From Bifidobacterium italicum (lineage in GTDB: Bacteria; Actinomycetota; Actinomycetes; Actinomycetales; Bifidobacteriaceae), in assembly GCF_002286915.1 (NCBI RefSeq), contig NZ_MVOG01000004.1:1-64000 (forward strand): a DNA stretch of 64,000 nucleotides, read 5' to 3'. The notes beneath the pieces were generated by a model, which was not told the origin of the DNA, did not search any database, and saw only the letters and a program-made list of their open reading frames with translations. Below are positions 1 through 7,458 of the stretch, piece by piece (positions within the stretch are counted from its first letter, which is position 1; each line of letters opens with the position of its first letter). The translations under genes and the position numbers were made by a program.

Positions 1-894
1 TGGACGAGCCTGCGGCGCAACGTGCCGATGCTGCTGTCGGTCATGCTCGTGACGTTCATCTCGTTCCTGTTCATCGGAGCGTCCTTCCTTACACAGGCGC
101 AGATCACGAAGGCGAAGGGCGACTGGTACGACAAGGTCGAGGTCGTCGTGTGGCTGTGCCCGGACGGCACGAGCCAGTCGCCGAACTGCGCGGCCGGCAA
201 GGCCGCGACGGCCCAGCAGATCAACGCGCTGCAGGACGTCATCCAGCAGGAGCTCGGCGATGACGTCTTGTCGGTGACCTACGAGAGCCCCGAGGACTTC
301 TACAACGACTCGTTCCTCAAGCAGTACCCCAACGGCGAGTTCCAGGGGCGCACGCTCACGGCCGCCGACATGCAGGGTTCGCTGTGGCTCAAGCTCAAGA
401 ACCCGGAGAAGTACAAGGTCGTCTCCGAGGTGCTCTCGGGCCGTGACGGCGTCGAGGACGTCGTCGACCAGCGGCAGATCTTCGAACCGGTCTTCGCCGT
501 GCTCAACCGCGCGACGGCGGCGACGGCGATGCTCGCGGCCGTCATGGTCGTCGTCGCCGTCATGCTCACCGGCACGACGATCCGCATGTCGGCGGCCTCG
601 CGCAGCGAGGAGACCGAGATCATGCGCTTCGTCGGCGCGTCGAACTGGACGATCCGCCTGCCGTTCATCCTCGAAGGCGCCGTGGCCGCATTGCTCGGAT
701 CGGTGCTGTCGTGCCTGGCGCTGGGTGCGCTCGTCAAGGTCTTCATCACCGATTGGCTCGCCAAATCGGTCACATGGATCCCGTACGTCACGCAGGGCAC
801 CGTGCTGCTGATCTCGCCGATCCTGATCGTCGGCGCCGTGCTGCTGTCCGTCATCGCCTCGTCGGTCGCGCTCAACCGATACCTCAAGGCCTGA
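1..894 (+). CDS. ftsX: Cell-division ABC transporter permease FtsX (5' end missing)
   Basis: The reading frame is open from the first base, so the true start lies upstream of the window. FtsX is the membrane part of the FtsEX complex, which couples ATP hydrolysis by FtsE to activation of peptidoglycan hydrolases at the septum. Visible features are an N-terminal membrane helix, a large extracytoplasmic loop of about 120 residues, and three C-terminal helices with the FtsX-like segment SRSEETEIMRFVGAS. The next gene encodes a secreted coiled-coil CHAP hydrolase, the usual kind of FtsEX partner. The family call is firm; the partnership is inferred from adjacency. Confidence 0.93.
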   Translation, partial: WTSLRRNVPMLLSVMLVTFISFLFIGASFLTQAQITKAKGDWYDKVEVVVWLCPDGTSQSPNCAAGKAATAQQINALQDVIQQELGDDVLSVTYESPEDFYNDSFLKQYPNGEFQGRTLTAADMQGSLWLKLKNPEKYKVVSEVLSGRDGVEDVVDQRQIFEPVFAVLNRATAATAMLAAVMVVVAVMLTGTTIRMSAASRSEETEIMRFVGASNWTIRLPFILEGAVAALLGSVLSCLALGALVKVFITDWLAKSVTWIPYVTQGTVLLISPILIVGAVLLSVIASSVALNRYLKA

Positions 895-1021
895 GCGGCG
901 CCCATGCGCGCGAAATGTGAAGAAGCTGTGCGCAAAACCATGCGCCGGGCCCGGCGCGCCGGCGCGCGCTCAGGTGGCGATGCTAGGCTTGATTGCCGAG
1001 AGTGACGTCGAAAGGTGTGCA

Positions 1022-2455
1022 ATGACTCGAGGAACAACGGCAAGTCGTCCCTGGATCGCGACCCTGCTCGCGGCTTCGCTGTGCGCGGTCGGATTCGCGG
1101 CGCCGGTGATCGCGCCGGTCCCGCAGGCGCATGCGGACACCTACAGCGACCTCGTCAACGCCCAGAACTCGCATCAGCAAAGCGTGCAGCGCGAAGCCGA
1201 GCTGCGCGAACAGCTCGCCGGCGTCAGCAGCGATCTGGCGAACAAGATCGTCGAGCTCGACGATCTGACGAACAACCAGATCCCGGTCGCCGCCAAGGCG
1301 GTCCAGGAGGCGAACGCCGCCGCCGCGTCCGCCAAGGCCGAGGCCGAATCCGCCGCGCAGCGCCTCAAGGCCGCGCAGAAGGACAAGGAGAACCTCGAGG
1401 CCGAGATCAAGAAGACCGGCGAGGACTACGACGACGCGCACGCCGCGGTCGCGCAGGTCGCCCGCGAGTCGATGCACGGCTCCGACACCTCGGACGTCAT
1501 GAGCGTCATGACCGGCGCGACCGACACGAAGGAGTTCATCCGCCAGATGCAGTCGCGCGACGCGCTGTCGCGCAACGAGGCGAACGCCGCCTCGGAGGCC
1601 GCCGACGGCCTGAGCATCTCGATGAACCGCGGCGAACGCCTCAAGGCGATCGAGACGCGCATCACGAAGTACAAGTCGGACGCCGACGAGAAGTCGTCGG
1701 CCGCGCAGTCCGCGGCGGCCGACGCGCAGGCCAAGCGCGACTCGCTCGACGCGCAGCGCGTCAAGGGCGAACAGATTCGCGCCGACCTCGAAAGCCGCAA
1801 GAGCGAGCTGAACACGGCCGCGGCGCAGCAGGCGGCCGAGACGGTCATGCTGCAGTCGCAGATCGACGCGAACAACCGCAAATACCAGGCGGAGCAGGCC
1901 GCCGAGGCCGAACGCGTGCGCCAGCAGCAGGCGCAGGGCACGACGGCTCCGCCGGCGAACACGAACACCGGCACGTCGACCGGCGGTTCGAACGCCGCCA
2001 CGCCGAGCCAGCCGTCGCAGCCGACCCGGCCGGTGACCCCGGTGACGCCGACGCAGCCGACCCAACCGACGCAGCCGTCGGGCGGCTCGAGCGGCGGCCA
2101 GGGCACGTCGAACGGCGACTACGGCAACGCCTACGCCGCCGGCCAGTGCACATGGTGGGCCTACGAACGCCGCAGGCAGATGGGCATCGGCACGCCGTCC
2201 TACCTCGGCAACGGCGGCGACTGGGCGGCGAACGCGCCGCGCTACGGCCTGCGCGTCGACAACGTGCCGCAGGTCGGCGCGGCGCTGTCGTTCCTGCCCG
2301 GCCAGGAGGGCGCGTCCTCGCCATGGGGGCACGTCGCCGTCGTCGAAAGCGTCGGCGCGAACTCGGTCACGATCTCCGAATCGAACGTCGCCGGCCTGTA
2401 CACGATCACCTACCGCACGCTGTACAACCCCGGACGCTTCCGCTACGTGCACTGA
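1022..2455 (+). CDS. Secreted coiled-coil CHAP-domain peptidoglycan hydrolase (PcsB/RipC-like)
   Basis: A 477-residue exported protein. The ATG is chosen because AAAGG lies just upstream and the first 38 residues form a clean signal peptide ending near QAHA. Residues of about 40-310 are Ala/Glu/Lys/Gln-rich coiled coil, followed by a Pro/Thr/Gln linker. The C-terminal CHAP domain (about 365-477) has catalytic Cys376 in GQCTWW and His437 in WGHVAV. CHAP domains cleave peptidoglycan as amidases or endopeptidases. Coiled coil plus CHAP directly downstream of ftsX is the arrangement of FtsEX-controlled hydrolases such as PcsB, so a role in daughter-cell separation is likely but inferred. Confidence 0.9.
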   Translation: MTRGTTASRPWIATLLAASLCAVGFAAPVIAPVPQAHADTYSDLVNAQNSHQQSVQREAELREQLAGVSSDLANKIVELDDLTNNQIPVAAKAVQEANAAAASAKAEAESAAQRLKAAQKDKENLEAEIKKTGEDYDDAHAAVAQVARESMHGSDTSDVMSVMTGATDTKEFIRQMQSRDALSRNEANAASEAADGLSISMNRGERLKAIETRITKYKSDADEKSSAAQSAAADAQAKRDSLDAQRVKGEQIRADLESRKSELNTAAAQQAAETVMLQSQIDANNRKYQAEQAAEAERVRQQQAQGTTAPPANTNTGTSTGGSNAATPSQPSQPTRPVTPVTPTQPTQPTQPSGGSSGGQGTSNGDYGNAYAAGQCTWWAYERRRQMGIGTPSYLGNGGDWAANAPRYGLRVDNVPQVGAALSFLPGQEGASSPWGHVAVVESVGANSVTISESNVAGLYTITYRTLYNPGRFRYVH

Positions 2456-2472
2456 GCGCGCCGTCCCGTGCC

Positions 2473-2508
2473 GAATCCGCCGCCACGCCATGCGCGGGCG
2501 GCGGATTC
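2473..2508 (+). terminator. GC-rich hairpin after the CHAP gene
   Basis: Perfect 12-bp arms (2473-2484 and 2497-2508) with a 12-base loop lie 18 bases after the CHAP stop. There is no T-run, so termination is inferred from position and stem strength. Confidence 0.55.
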
Positions 2509-2623
2509 GCGCATGCCGCGCTACTGTGGAAGGTCGGCGCACCGAGCCGGCGGCCGCGCGGCGGCGGGGACACGACAGGACCAGGACACCGGACAACGGA
2601 CATGACGAGAAAAGGAGCGGAGC

Positions 2624-3118
2624 ATGGCGAAGCAGAGGAAGGTCGAGGGCGACCTCGTCGTCGCGCGCAACAAGCGCGCACGGCACGACTACGAGATCGA
2701 GGACCGCTACGAGGCGGGCGTCGCGCTCACCGGCACCGAGGTGAAGTCGCTGCGCGAGGGGAGGGCGTCGCTCGCCGAGGCCTTCATCAGCATCGACAAG
2801 CGCGGGGAGATCTGGCTCGAAGGCGCCAACATCCCCGAATACCTCAACGGCACCTGGAACAACCACGCGCCCAAGCGCAAGCGCAAGCTGCTGCTGCACG
2901 CCTCGCAGATCGAGAAGCTCGGCCGCCAGATCCAGGCGAAGGGCTACACGATCGTGCCGCTGAGCATCTACTTCAACAAGGACGGCCGCGCCAAGATCGA
3001 GATCGCGCTCGCGCGCGGCAAGAAGGAGTACGACAAGCGCCAGGCGCTGCGCGAGGAGCAGGACAAGCGCGACGCGCAGCGCGCGCTGCGCTACCGCAAC
3101 ATGCACGCCCGCGGCTGA
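2624..3118 (+). CDS. smpB: SsrA-binding protein SmpB
   Basis: A 164-residue SmpB. It binds tmRNA and delivers it to ribosomes stalled on non-stop mRNAs (trans-translation). Family signatures are [19 protein letters not shown] (residues about 28-46), the KRKRKLLLH segment, and the basic KKEYDKR tail that becomes helical on the ribosome. Length matches the family. The start is preceded by AGGAGCGGAGC. The tmRNA gene is not visible in this window. Confidence 0.97.
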   Translation: MAKQRKVEGDLVVARNKRARHDYEIEDRYEAGVALTGTEVKSLREGRASLAEAFISIDKRGEIWLEGANIPEYLNGTWNNHAPKRKRKLLLHASQIEKLGRQIQAKGYTIVPLSIYFNKDGRAKIEIALARGKKEYDKRQALREEQDKRDAQRALRYRNMHARG

Positions 3119-3149
3119 ACGCGTCCACATGTTGCATGGGCGAAACGCG

Positions 3150-3174
3150 TTCGTAGCATGAGGCGACGTACGCT
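3150..3174 (+). promoter_or_regulatory. Shared promoter box upstream of first binding protein
   Basis: TTCGTAGCA followed by exactly 10 bases and TACGCT. The same arrangement occurs at 4329-4353 ahead of the paralogous gene (TTCGTAGCA, 10 bases, TACACT). TACGCT/TACACT would serve as the -10; the upstream block may be a promoter element or an operator. Confidence 0.45.
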
Positions 3175-3232
3175 GTGTGCGGATTCGGGCGCGGGCCCGG
3201 ACCGCACACAGCAGGGAAGACAGGGTACGCCT

Positions 3233-4171
3233 ATGCAGAAGAAGAACACGTTCAGGAACCTCGCGGCGCTTGTGCTCGGCGCGTCGCTGTGCCTCGCCGC
3301 CGGCGCATGCGGCACGAGCGACGAAGGGGAGGCCGGCACGAAGAACGCCGAGGGCAAGACGACGCAGGGCTACGACGTCTCGAAGGTCGAGACCGTCGAC
3401 GAGATCGCGGCGCTCGTGCCGGACGACGTCAAGCAGGACGGCAAGCTCACCGTCGGCATGGACACCTCCTACGCGCCGGCCGAGTTCCTCGCCGAGGACG
3501 GCAAGACGCCGGTCGGCTACGACGTCGACCTGTCGAAGGCGCTCGCGAAGGTCATGGGGCTCGAGGCGGAGGACAAGGTCGCCAGCTTCGACCTGATCAT
3601 CCCGTCCGTCGGCTCGAAGTACGACGTCGGCATCTCGTCGTTCACGATCACGCCCGAGCGCATGGGCGCCGTCGACTTCGTCAGCATGTACAAGGCGGGT
3701 TCCACCTGGGTGACGAAGAAGGGCAACCCCGACGGCATCGACCCGAAGGACGTGTGCGGCGAGACGATCGCCGTGCAGACGGCCACGACGCAGGAGGAGG
3801 AGGTGACTGCGCTCAACGAGCAGTGCAAGGCCGACGGCAAGCAGGAGATCGAGATCCTGACGAGCAAGCTGCAGACCGACGTGACGACGAACGTGACGAC
3901 CGGCAAGGCATCCGCCTTCTACGCGGACACGCCGGTCTCCGGCTACGCGATCGCGCAGACCGACGGCCAGCTCGAGACGCTCGGCGAGGACGTCGGCGTC
4001 ACCAAGCAGGGCATCGTCGTCAAGAAGGGCGACAAGCAGATGGCCGAGGCGGTGCAGAAGGCGATGCAGCAGCTCATGGACGACGGCACCTACGAGGCGA
4101 TCCTCGAGGAGTGGGGCGTTCAGGGCGGTGCGATCGACAAGGCCGAGATCAACCCCACCGACACGAAGTGA
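3233..4171 (+). CDS. Amino-acid ABC transporter substrate-binding lipoprotein 1
   Basis: A 312-residue extracytoplasmic solute-binding protein of the polar amino-acid type (SBP_bac_3). The N-terminus is a lipoprotein signal with Cys26 in AAGACGTSD. The core contains LTVGMDTSYAPAEF, GYDVDLSKAL, FDLIIPSVGSKYDVGISS and a C-terminal LMDDGTYEAILEEWGV, all typical of the family. The start was taken where the signal peptide begins. The second paralog, a permease and an ATPase follow, forming one importer system. Substrate cannot be read from sequence; a polar amino acid is most likely. Confidence 0.92.
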   Translation: MQKKNTFRNLAALVLGASLCLAAGACGTSDEGEAGTKNAEGKTTQGYDVSKVETVDEIAALVPDDVKQDGKLTVGMDTSYAPAEFLAEDGKTPVGYDVDLSKALAKVMGLEAEDKVASFDLIIPSVGSKYDVGISSFTITPERMGAVDFVSMYKAGSTWVTKKGNPDGIDPKDVCGETIAVQTATTQEEEVTALNEQCKADGKQEIEILTSKLQTDVTTNVTTGKASAFYADTPVSGYAIAQTDGQLETLGEDVGVTKQGIVVKKGDKQMAEAVQKAMQQLMDDGTYEAILEEWGVQGGAIDKAEINPTDTK

Positions 4172-4206
4172 GCCGTCCGCCGCGCGACACGGGGCCGGAC
4201 GGCTCA
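4169..4206 (+). terminator. Hairpin overlapping the stop of binding protein 1
   Basis: Perfect 11-bp arms (4169-4179 and 4196-4206), the left arm beginning inside the TGA stop. It probably protects or ends the first transcript. Confidence 0.5.
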
Positions 4207-4220
4207 CAGGCGCATGGCGA

Positions 4221-4258
4221 CAGGGCGTGGTTCGCGCACAGCGCAGAACCACGCCCTG
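4221..4258 (+). terminator. Second hairpin between the two binding-protein genes
   Basis: Perfect 13-bp arms (4221-4233 and 4246-4258) around a 12-base loop. With the preceding hairpin it separates the first binding-protein gene from the second, which has its own promoter-like box. Confidence 0.55.
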
Positions 4259-4328
4259 CATGTTTATGCGGGCGACTACATATCTATCAGTACGACGTGC
4301 GTCGCCGCGCGACGGACGGCTTAACCGT

Positions 4329-4353
4329 TTCGTAGCACACGATGCACTACACT
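4329..4353 (+). promoter_or_regulatory. Shared promoter box upstream of second binding protein
   Basis: Same TTCGTAGCA, 10-base gap and TACACT as at 3150-3174. Conservation in otherwise different intergenic sequence suggests common regulation or common origin of the two promoters. Confidence 0.45.
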
Positions 4354-4445
4354 GGCTGACGTATTTCGAGAGTGCGACCGCAAGCGTCAACGTCGACGGC
4401 AGACGCCGGCATGATGATGGCTCCGTCGCACAGGAGTGGAGAAGC

Positions 4446-5369
4446 ATGTCGATGCATGGATTGAAGAGGTTCGCCGCCGCGCTCGCCGGCGCGGCGCTGC
4501 TGTTCGGCGCCGCCGCCTGCGGCACGAGCGACGACACCGGCGAAGCGGCCGCGGCGAAGCAGGGCGCCTTCGACGTCGCGAGCGTCAAGAAGGATGACGC
4601 GATCGCCGCGATGGTGCCCAAGTCGATCGCCGACAGCGGCAAGCTCACCGTCGGCATGGAGCTGTCCTACGCCCCGGCCGAGTTCCTCGCCGACGACGGC
4701 AAGACGCCGCAGGGCTATGACGTCGATCTCGCGAAGGCGCTTGGACGCGTCTTCGGCCTCGACACCGAGATCGTCTCGTCGACCTTCGATTCGATTGTGC
4801 CGTCCGTGGGCGCCAAGTACGACCTCGGCATCACGGCGATGACGATCACGCAGGAGCGGATGGACGCCGTCGACTTCGTCAGCTACTACAAGGCCGGGTC
4901 GAGCTGGGCCGTCAAGAAAGGCAACCCCGAGAACGTCGACACCGACGACCTGTGCGGCATGAAGATCGCCGTTCAGGTGGGCACGACGCAGGAGGAAGAG
5001 GCCAACGAGATCAAGGAGCAGTGCAAGGCCGACGGCAAGAAGGCCGTCGAGGTGCTGCCGAGCAAGCTGCAGACCGACGCGGCGACGGCCGTCGTCACCG
5101 GCAAGGCCGACGTGTTCTACGCCGACTCGCCGGTCGCCGGCTACGCGATCTCGCAGACCGGCGACCAGCTCGAGGAGCTGGGCAGCGCCGAAGGCGTCGT
5201 CAAGCAGGGCATCGCGATCAAGAAGGGCGACACCGAGCTCGCGAAGGCCGTGCAGGCCGGCATGCAGCATCTGATGGACGACGGCGACTACATGAAGATC
5301 CTCAAGGCCTGGGGCGTCGAGAACGGCGCGATCGACAAGGCCGAGATCGATCCGACGGACCTCGATTGA
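4446..5369 (+). CDS. Amino-acid ABC transporter substrate-binding lipoprotein 2
   Basis: A 307-residue paralog of the preceding binding protein, with the same landmarks in the same order: lipoprotein Cys25 (AAACGTSD), LTVGMELSYAPAEF, the DLCG...EQC cysteine pair, and LMDDGDYMKILKAWGV. AGGAG lies 9 bases before the ATG; an ATG six bases downstream is an alternative. A tandem duplication is the simplest origin. Both proteins probably feed the single permease/ATPase pair that follows, perhaps with different ligand preference. Confidence 0.92.
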   Translation: MSMHGLKRFAAALAGAALLFGAAACGTSDDTGEAAAAKQGAFDVASVKKDDAIAAMVPKSIADSGKLTVGMELSYAPAEFLADDGKTPQGYDVDLAKALGRVFGLDTEIVSSTFDSIVPSVGAKYDLGITAMTITQERMDAVDFVSYYKAGSSWAVKKGNPENVDTDDLCGMKIAVQVGTTQEEEANEIKEQCKADGKKAVEVLPSKLQTDAATAVVTGKADVFYADSPVAGYAISQTGDQLEELGSAEGVVKQGIAIKKGDTELAKAVQAGMQHLMDDGDYMKILKAWGVENGAIDKAEIDPTDLD

Positions 5370-5413
5370 GCCCCGGGGACGTCGGACGCAACGCAACAGC
5401 TTAAGGAGGGACC

Positions 5414-6400
5414 ATGCCTCATCATGTGGAACCGGACGGGGAGGGACTGCCGATCCCGAACCGCATCTCAGCGAAGCCGGTCAGGCGCACCGGATCGATC
5501 GTGGCCGCGGTCGTCGTGGCGATCCTCGCCGCGATGCTCGTCAAGGGCCTCGTCACGAACCCGCGCTTCGAATGGAACATTGTCTGGAAGTACCTGTTCA
5601 ACGAACGCGTGCTCGAAGGCGTCGGCTACACGCTGCTGCTCACCGTGATCTCGATGGTCGTCGCGATCGTCCTCGCCGTGATCCTGGCAATCATGCGTAA
5701 ATCGGTCAACCCGGTGCTGCGCGGCGTCAGCTGGTTCTACATCTGGTTCTTCCGCGGCACGCCGGTCTACACGCAGCTCGTGTTCTGGGGCCTGTTCGCC
5801 GTGCTCATCCCGAGGCTGTCGATCGGCATCCCGCTGACCTCGGTCGAGTTCTGGAGCGTCGACTCGCAGACCGTCATCACCGCGTTCAACGCCGCCTGGA
5901 TCGGCCTGGCGCTCAACGAGGCCGCCTACCTCGCCGAGATCGTGCGCGCCGGCCTCGAAGCCGTCGACCCGGGGCAGGCCGAGGCCGCGCAGGCGCTCGG
6001 CATGAAGCGCTCGATGATTATGCGCCGCGTCATCCTGCCGCAGGCGATGCGCATCATCATCCCGCCGACCGGCAACGAGACGATCGGCATGCTCAAGACG
6101 ACGTCGCTCGTGCTCGCCGTCCCGTTCACGCTCGAACTGCAGTACGCGACGAACGCGATCGCGAACCGCATCTACAAGCCGATCCCGCTGCTCATCGTGG
6201 CGAGCATCTGGTATCTGCTCATCACGTCGATCCTCATGGTCATCCAGTCGATGCTCGAGAAGCACTTCGGCAAGGGCTTCGAGGCGCGCCCGGTCGGCAC
6301 GAAGGGCAAGCAGCCCCCGCTGCCGGGCAAGACCGAGGGCGAACCGAAGGACGACGTCGACAAGACGAACGAGGCGGCGTTCCTCGGATACAACGCCTAG
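5414..6400 (+). CDS. Amino-acid ABC transporter permease
   Basis: A 328-residue inner-membrane permease of the HisMQ/GlnP type, with a strong AAGGAGGGA ribosome site. About five membrane helices follow a 30-residue cytoplasmic lead. The EAA loop is clear: NEAAYLAEIVRAGLEAVDPGQAEAAQALG, shown here only as its position, residues about 172-200. The C-terminus is a charged soluble tail. It would act as a homodimer with the ATPase encoded next. Confidence 0.93.
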   Translation: MPHHVEPDGEGLPIPNRISAKPVRRTGSIVAAVVVAILAAMLVKGLVTNPRFEWNIVWKYLFNERVLEGVGYTLLLTVISMVVAIVLAVILAIMRKSVNPVLRGVSWFYIWFFRGTPVYTQLVFWGLFAVLIPRLSIGIPLTSVEFWSVDSQTVITAFNAAWIGLALNEAAYLAEIVRAGLEAVDPGQAEAAQALGMKRSMIMRRVILPQAMRIIIPPTGNETIGMLKTTSLVLAVPFTLELQYATNAIANRIYKPIPLLIVASIWYLLITSILMVIQSMLEKHFGKGFEARPVGTKGKQPPLPGKTEGEPKDDVDKTNEAAFLGYNA

Positions 6401-6458
6401 CGCATGACGCGCGGCCGCCGTCGGGCGGCCGTCCACGTGGAAGGATGTGACGGACAGC

Positions 6459-7286
6459 ATGAGTGACGAGAACAAGGACCTCGCAAGCCAGGACACGGCG
6501 GCCGAGCGCCGGGCCGCGCAGCCGGGACGCCCGGCCGTCGAGGCCAAGCGGGTGCACAAGGCCTTCGGCGACCTGCATGTGCTCAAAGGCATCGACATGA
6601 AGGTCATGCCCGGCACGGTGACGGTGATCCTCGGCCCTTCGGGATCGGGCAAGTCGACGTTCCTGCGGCTGATCAACCAGCTCGAGACGCTCACCGGCGG
6701 CGAGATCGACGTCAACGGCGAGATGATCGGCTACAAGCGGCTTGCCGACGGCACGCTGCAGACGCTCAACGACAAGGAGGTCGCCGCCCAGCGCGCCAAG
6801 CTCGGCATGGTGTTCCAGAAGTTCAACCTCTTCCCGCACATGACGGCGCTCGAGAACGTCATGGAGGCGCCGGTGCACGTCAAGCGGATGCCGAAGGCGC
6901 AGGCGCGCGAGCTCGCCGCCAAGGAGCTCACACGCGTGGGGCTGGGCGACCGCCTCGACTACTATCCCTCGCAGCTGTCCGGCGGCCAGCAGCAGCGCGT
7001 CGCGATCGCGCGCGCACTCGCGATGAAGCCCGAGATCATGCTCTTCGACGAGCCGACCTCGGCGCTCGACCCCGAACTCGTCGGCGAGGTGCTCGGCGTC
7101 ATGCGCCAGCTCGCCGACGAGGGCATGACGATGATCGTCGTCACCCATGAGATCGGCTTCGCGAAGGAGGTCGCCGACCAGGTCGTGTTCATGGACGGCG
7201 GCGTCGTCGTCGAATCCGGCGGACCCGGGATCATCGACGATCCGAAGGAGCCGCGGTTCAAGGACTTCCTGCAGCACGTGCTGTGA
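6459..7286 (+). CDS. Amino-acid ABC transporter ATP-binding protein
   Basis: A 275-residue ABC ATPase of the GlnQ/HisP group. Walker A is GPSGSGKST, the signature is [15 protein letters not shown], Walker B is [13 protein letters not shown], and the switch histidine is in [10 protein letters not shown] chose the ATG at 6459 because the GTG 12 bases upstream sits directly against the AAGGA ribosome site. A Q-loop insertion with the segment [10 protein letters not shown] is seen in several actinobacterial members. Last gene of the importer cluster. Confidence 0.94.
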   Translation: MSDENKDLASQDTAAERRAAQPGRPAVEAKRVHKAFGDLHVLKGIDMKVMPGTVTVILGPSGSGKSTFLRLINQLETLTGGEIDVNGEMIGYKRLADGTLQTLNDKEVAAQRAKLGMVFQKFNLFPHMTALENVMEAPVHVKRMPKAQARELAAKELTRVGLGDRLDYYPSQLSGGQQQRVAIARALAMKPEIMLFDEPTSALDPELVGEVLGVMRQLADEGMTMIVVTHEIGFAKEVADQVVFMDGGVVVESGGPGIIDDPKEPRFKDFLQHVL

Positions 7287-7295
7287 GCGTCTTCC

Positions 7296-7331
7296 GGCGG
7301 CCGTCGCCCCCCCCTATGGGCGGCGGCCGCC
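7296..7331 (+). terminator. Terminator of the amino-acid importer cluster
   Basis: 14-bp arms (7296-7309 and 7318-7331) with one wobble position enclose a C-rich loop, 10 bases after the ATPase stop. Confidence 0.6.
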
Positions 7332-7458
7332 TTCGTATGCGTCTGCACGCCGTCTGCACGGCGCCCATGCACCCGCCGATGTGGACGAATCGTGGCGGAA
7401 ACGGCGGTTTCGCTGCCGACGCATGCATTTGCGGCGCCGGTCCGTTATGCTGTTGCCT

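Noticed and set aside
983-4657. A 1224-codon open frame on the minus strand.
   Set aside because: It lies opposite the CHAP, smpB and binding-protein genes, is Arg/Ala/Val-rich throughout without motifs, and reflects the scarcity of stops in high-GC antisense DNA.
7308-7315. C8 tract as a phase-variable switch.
   Set aside because: It is the loop side of a terminator between genes, not in a coding start or promoter.
7332-7458. A glmS ribozyme or riboswitch upstream of glmS.
   Set aside because: Only about 130 bases with no recognisable pseudoknot core; a promoter-like TATGCT sits 8 bases from the ATG.
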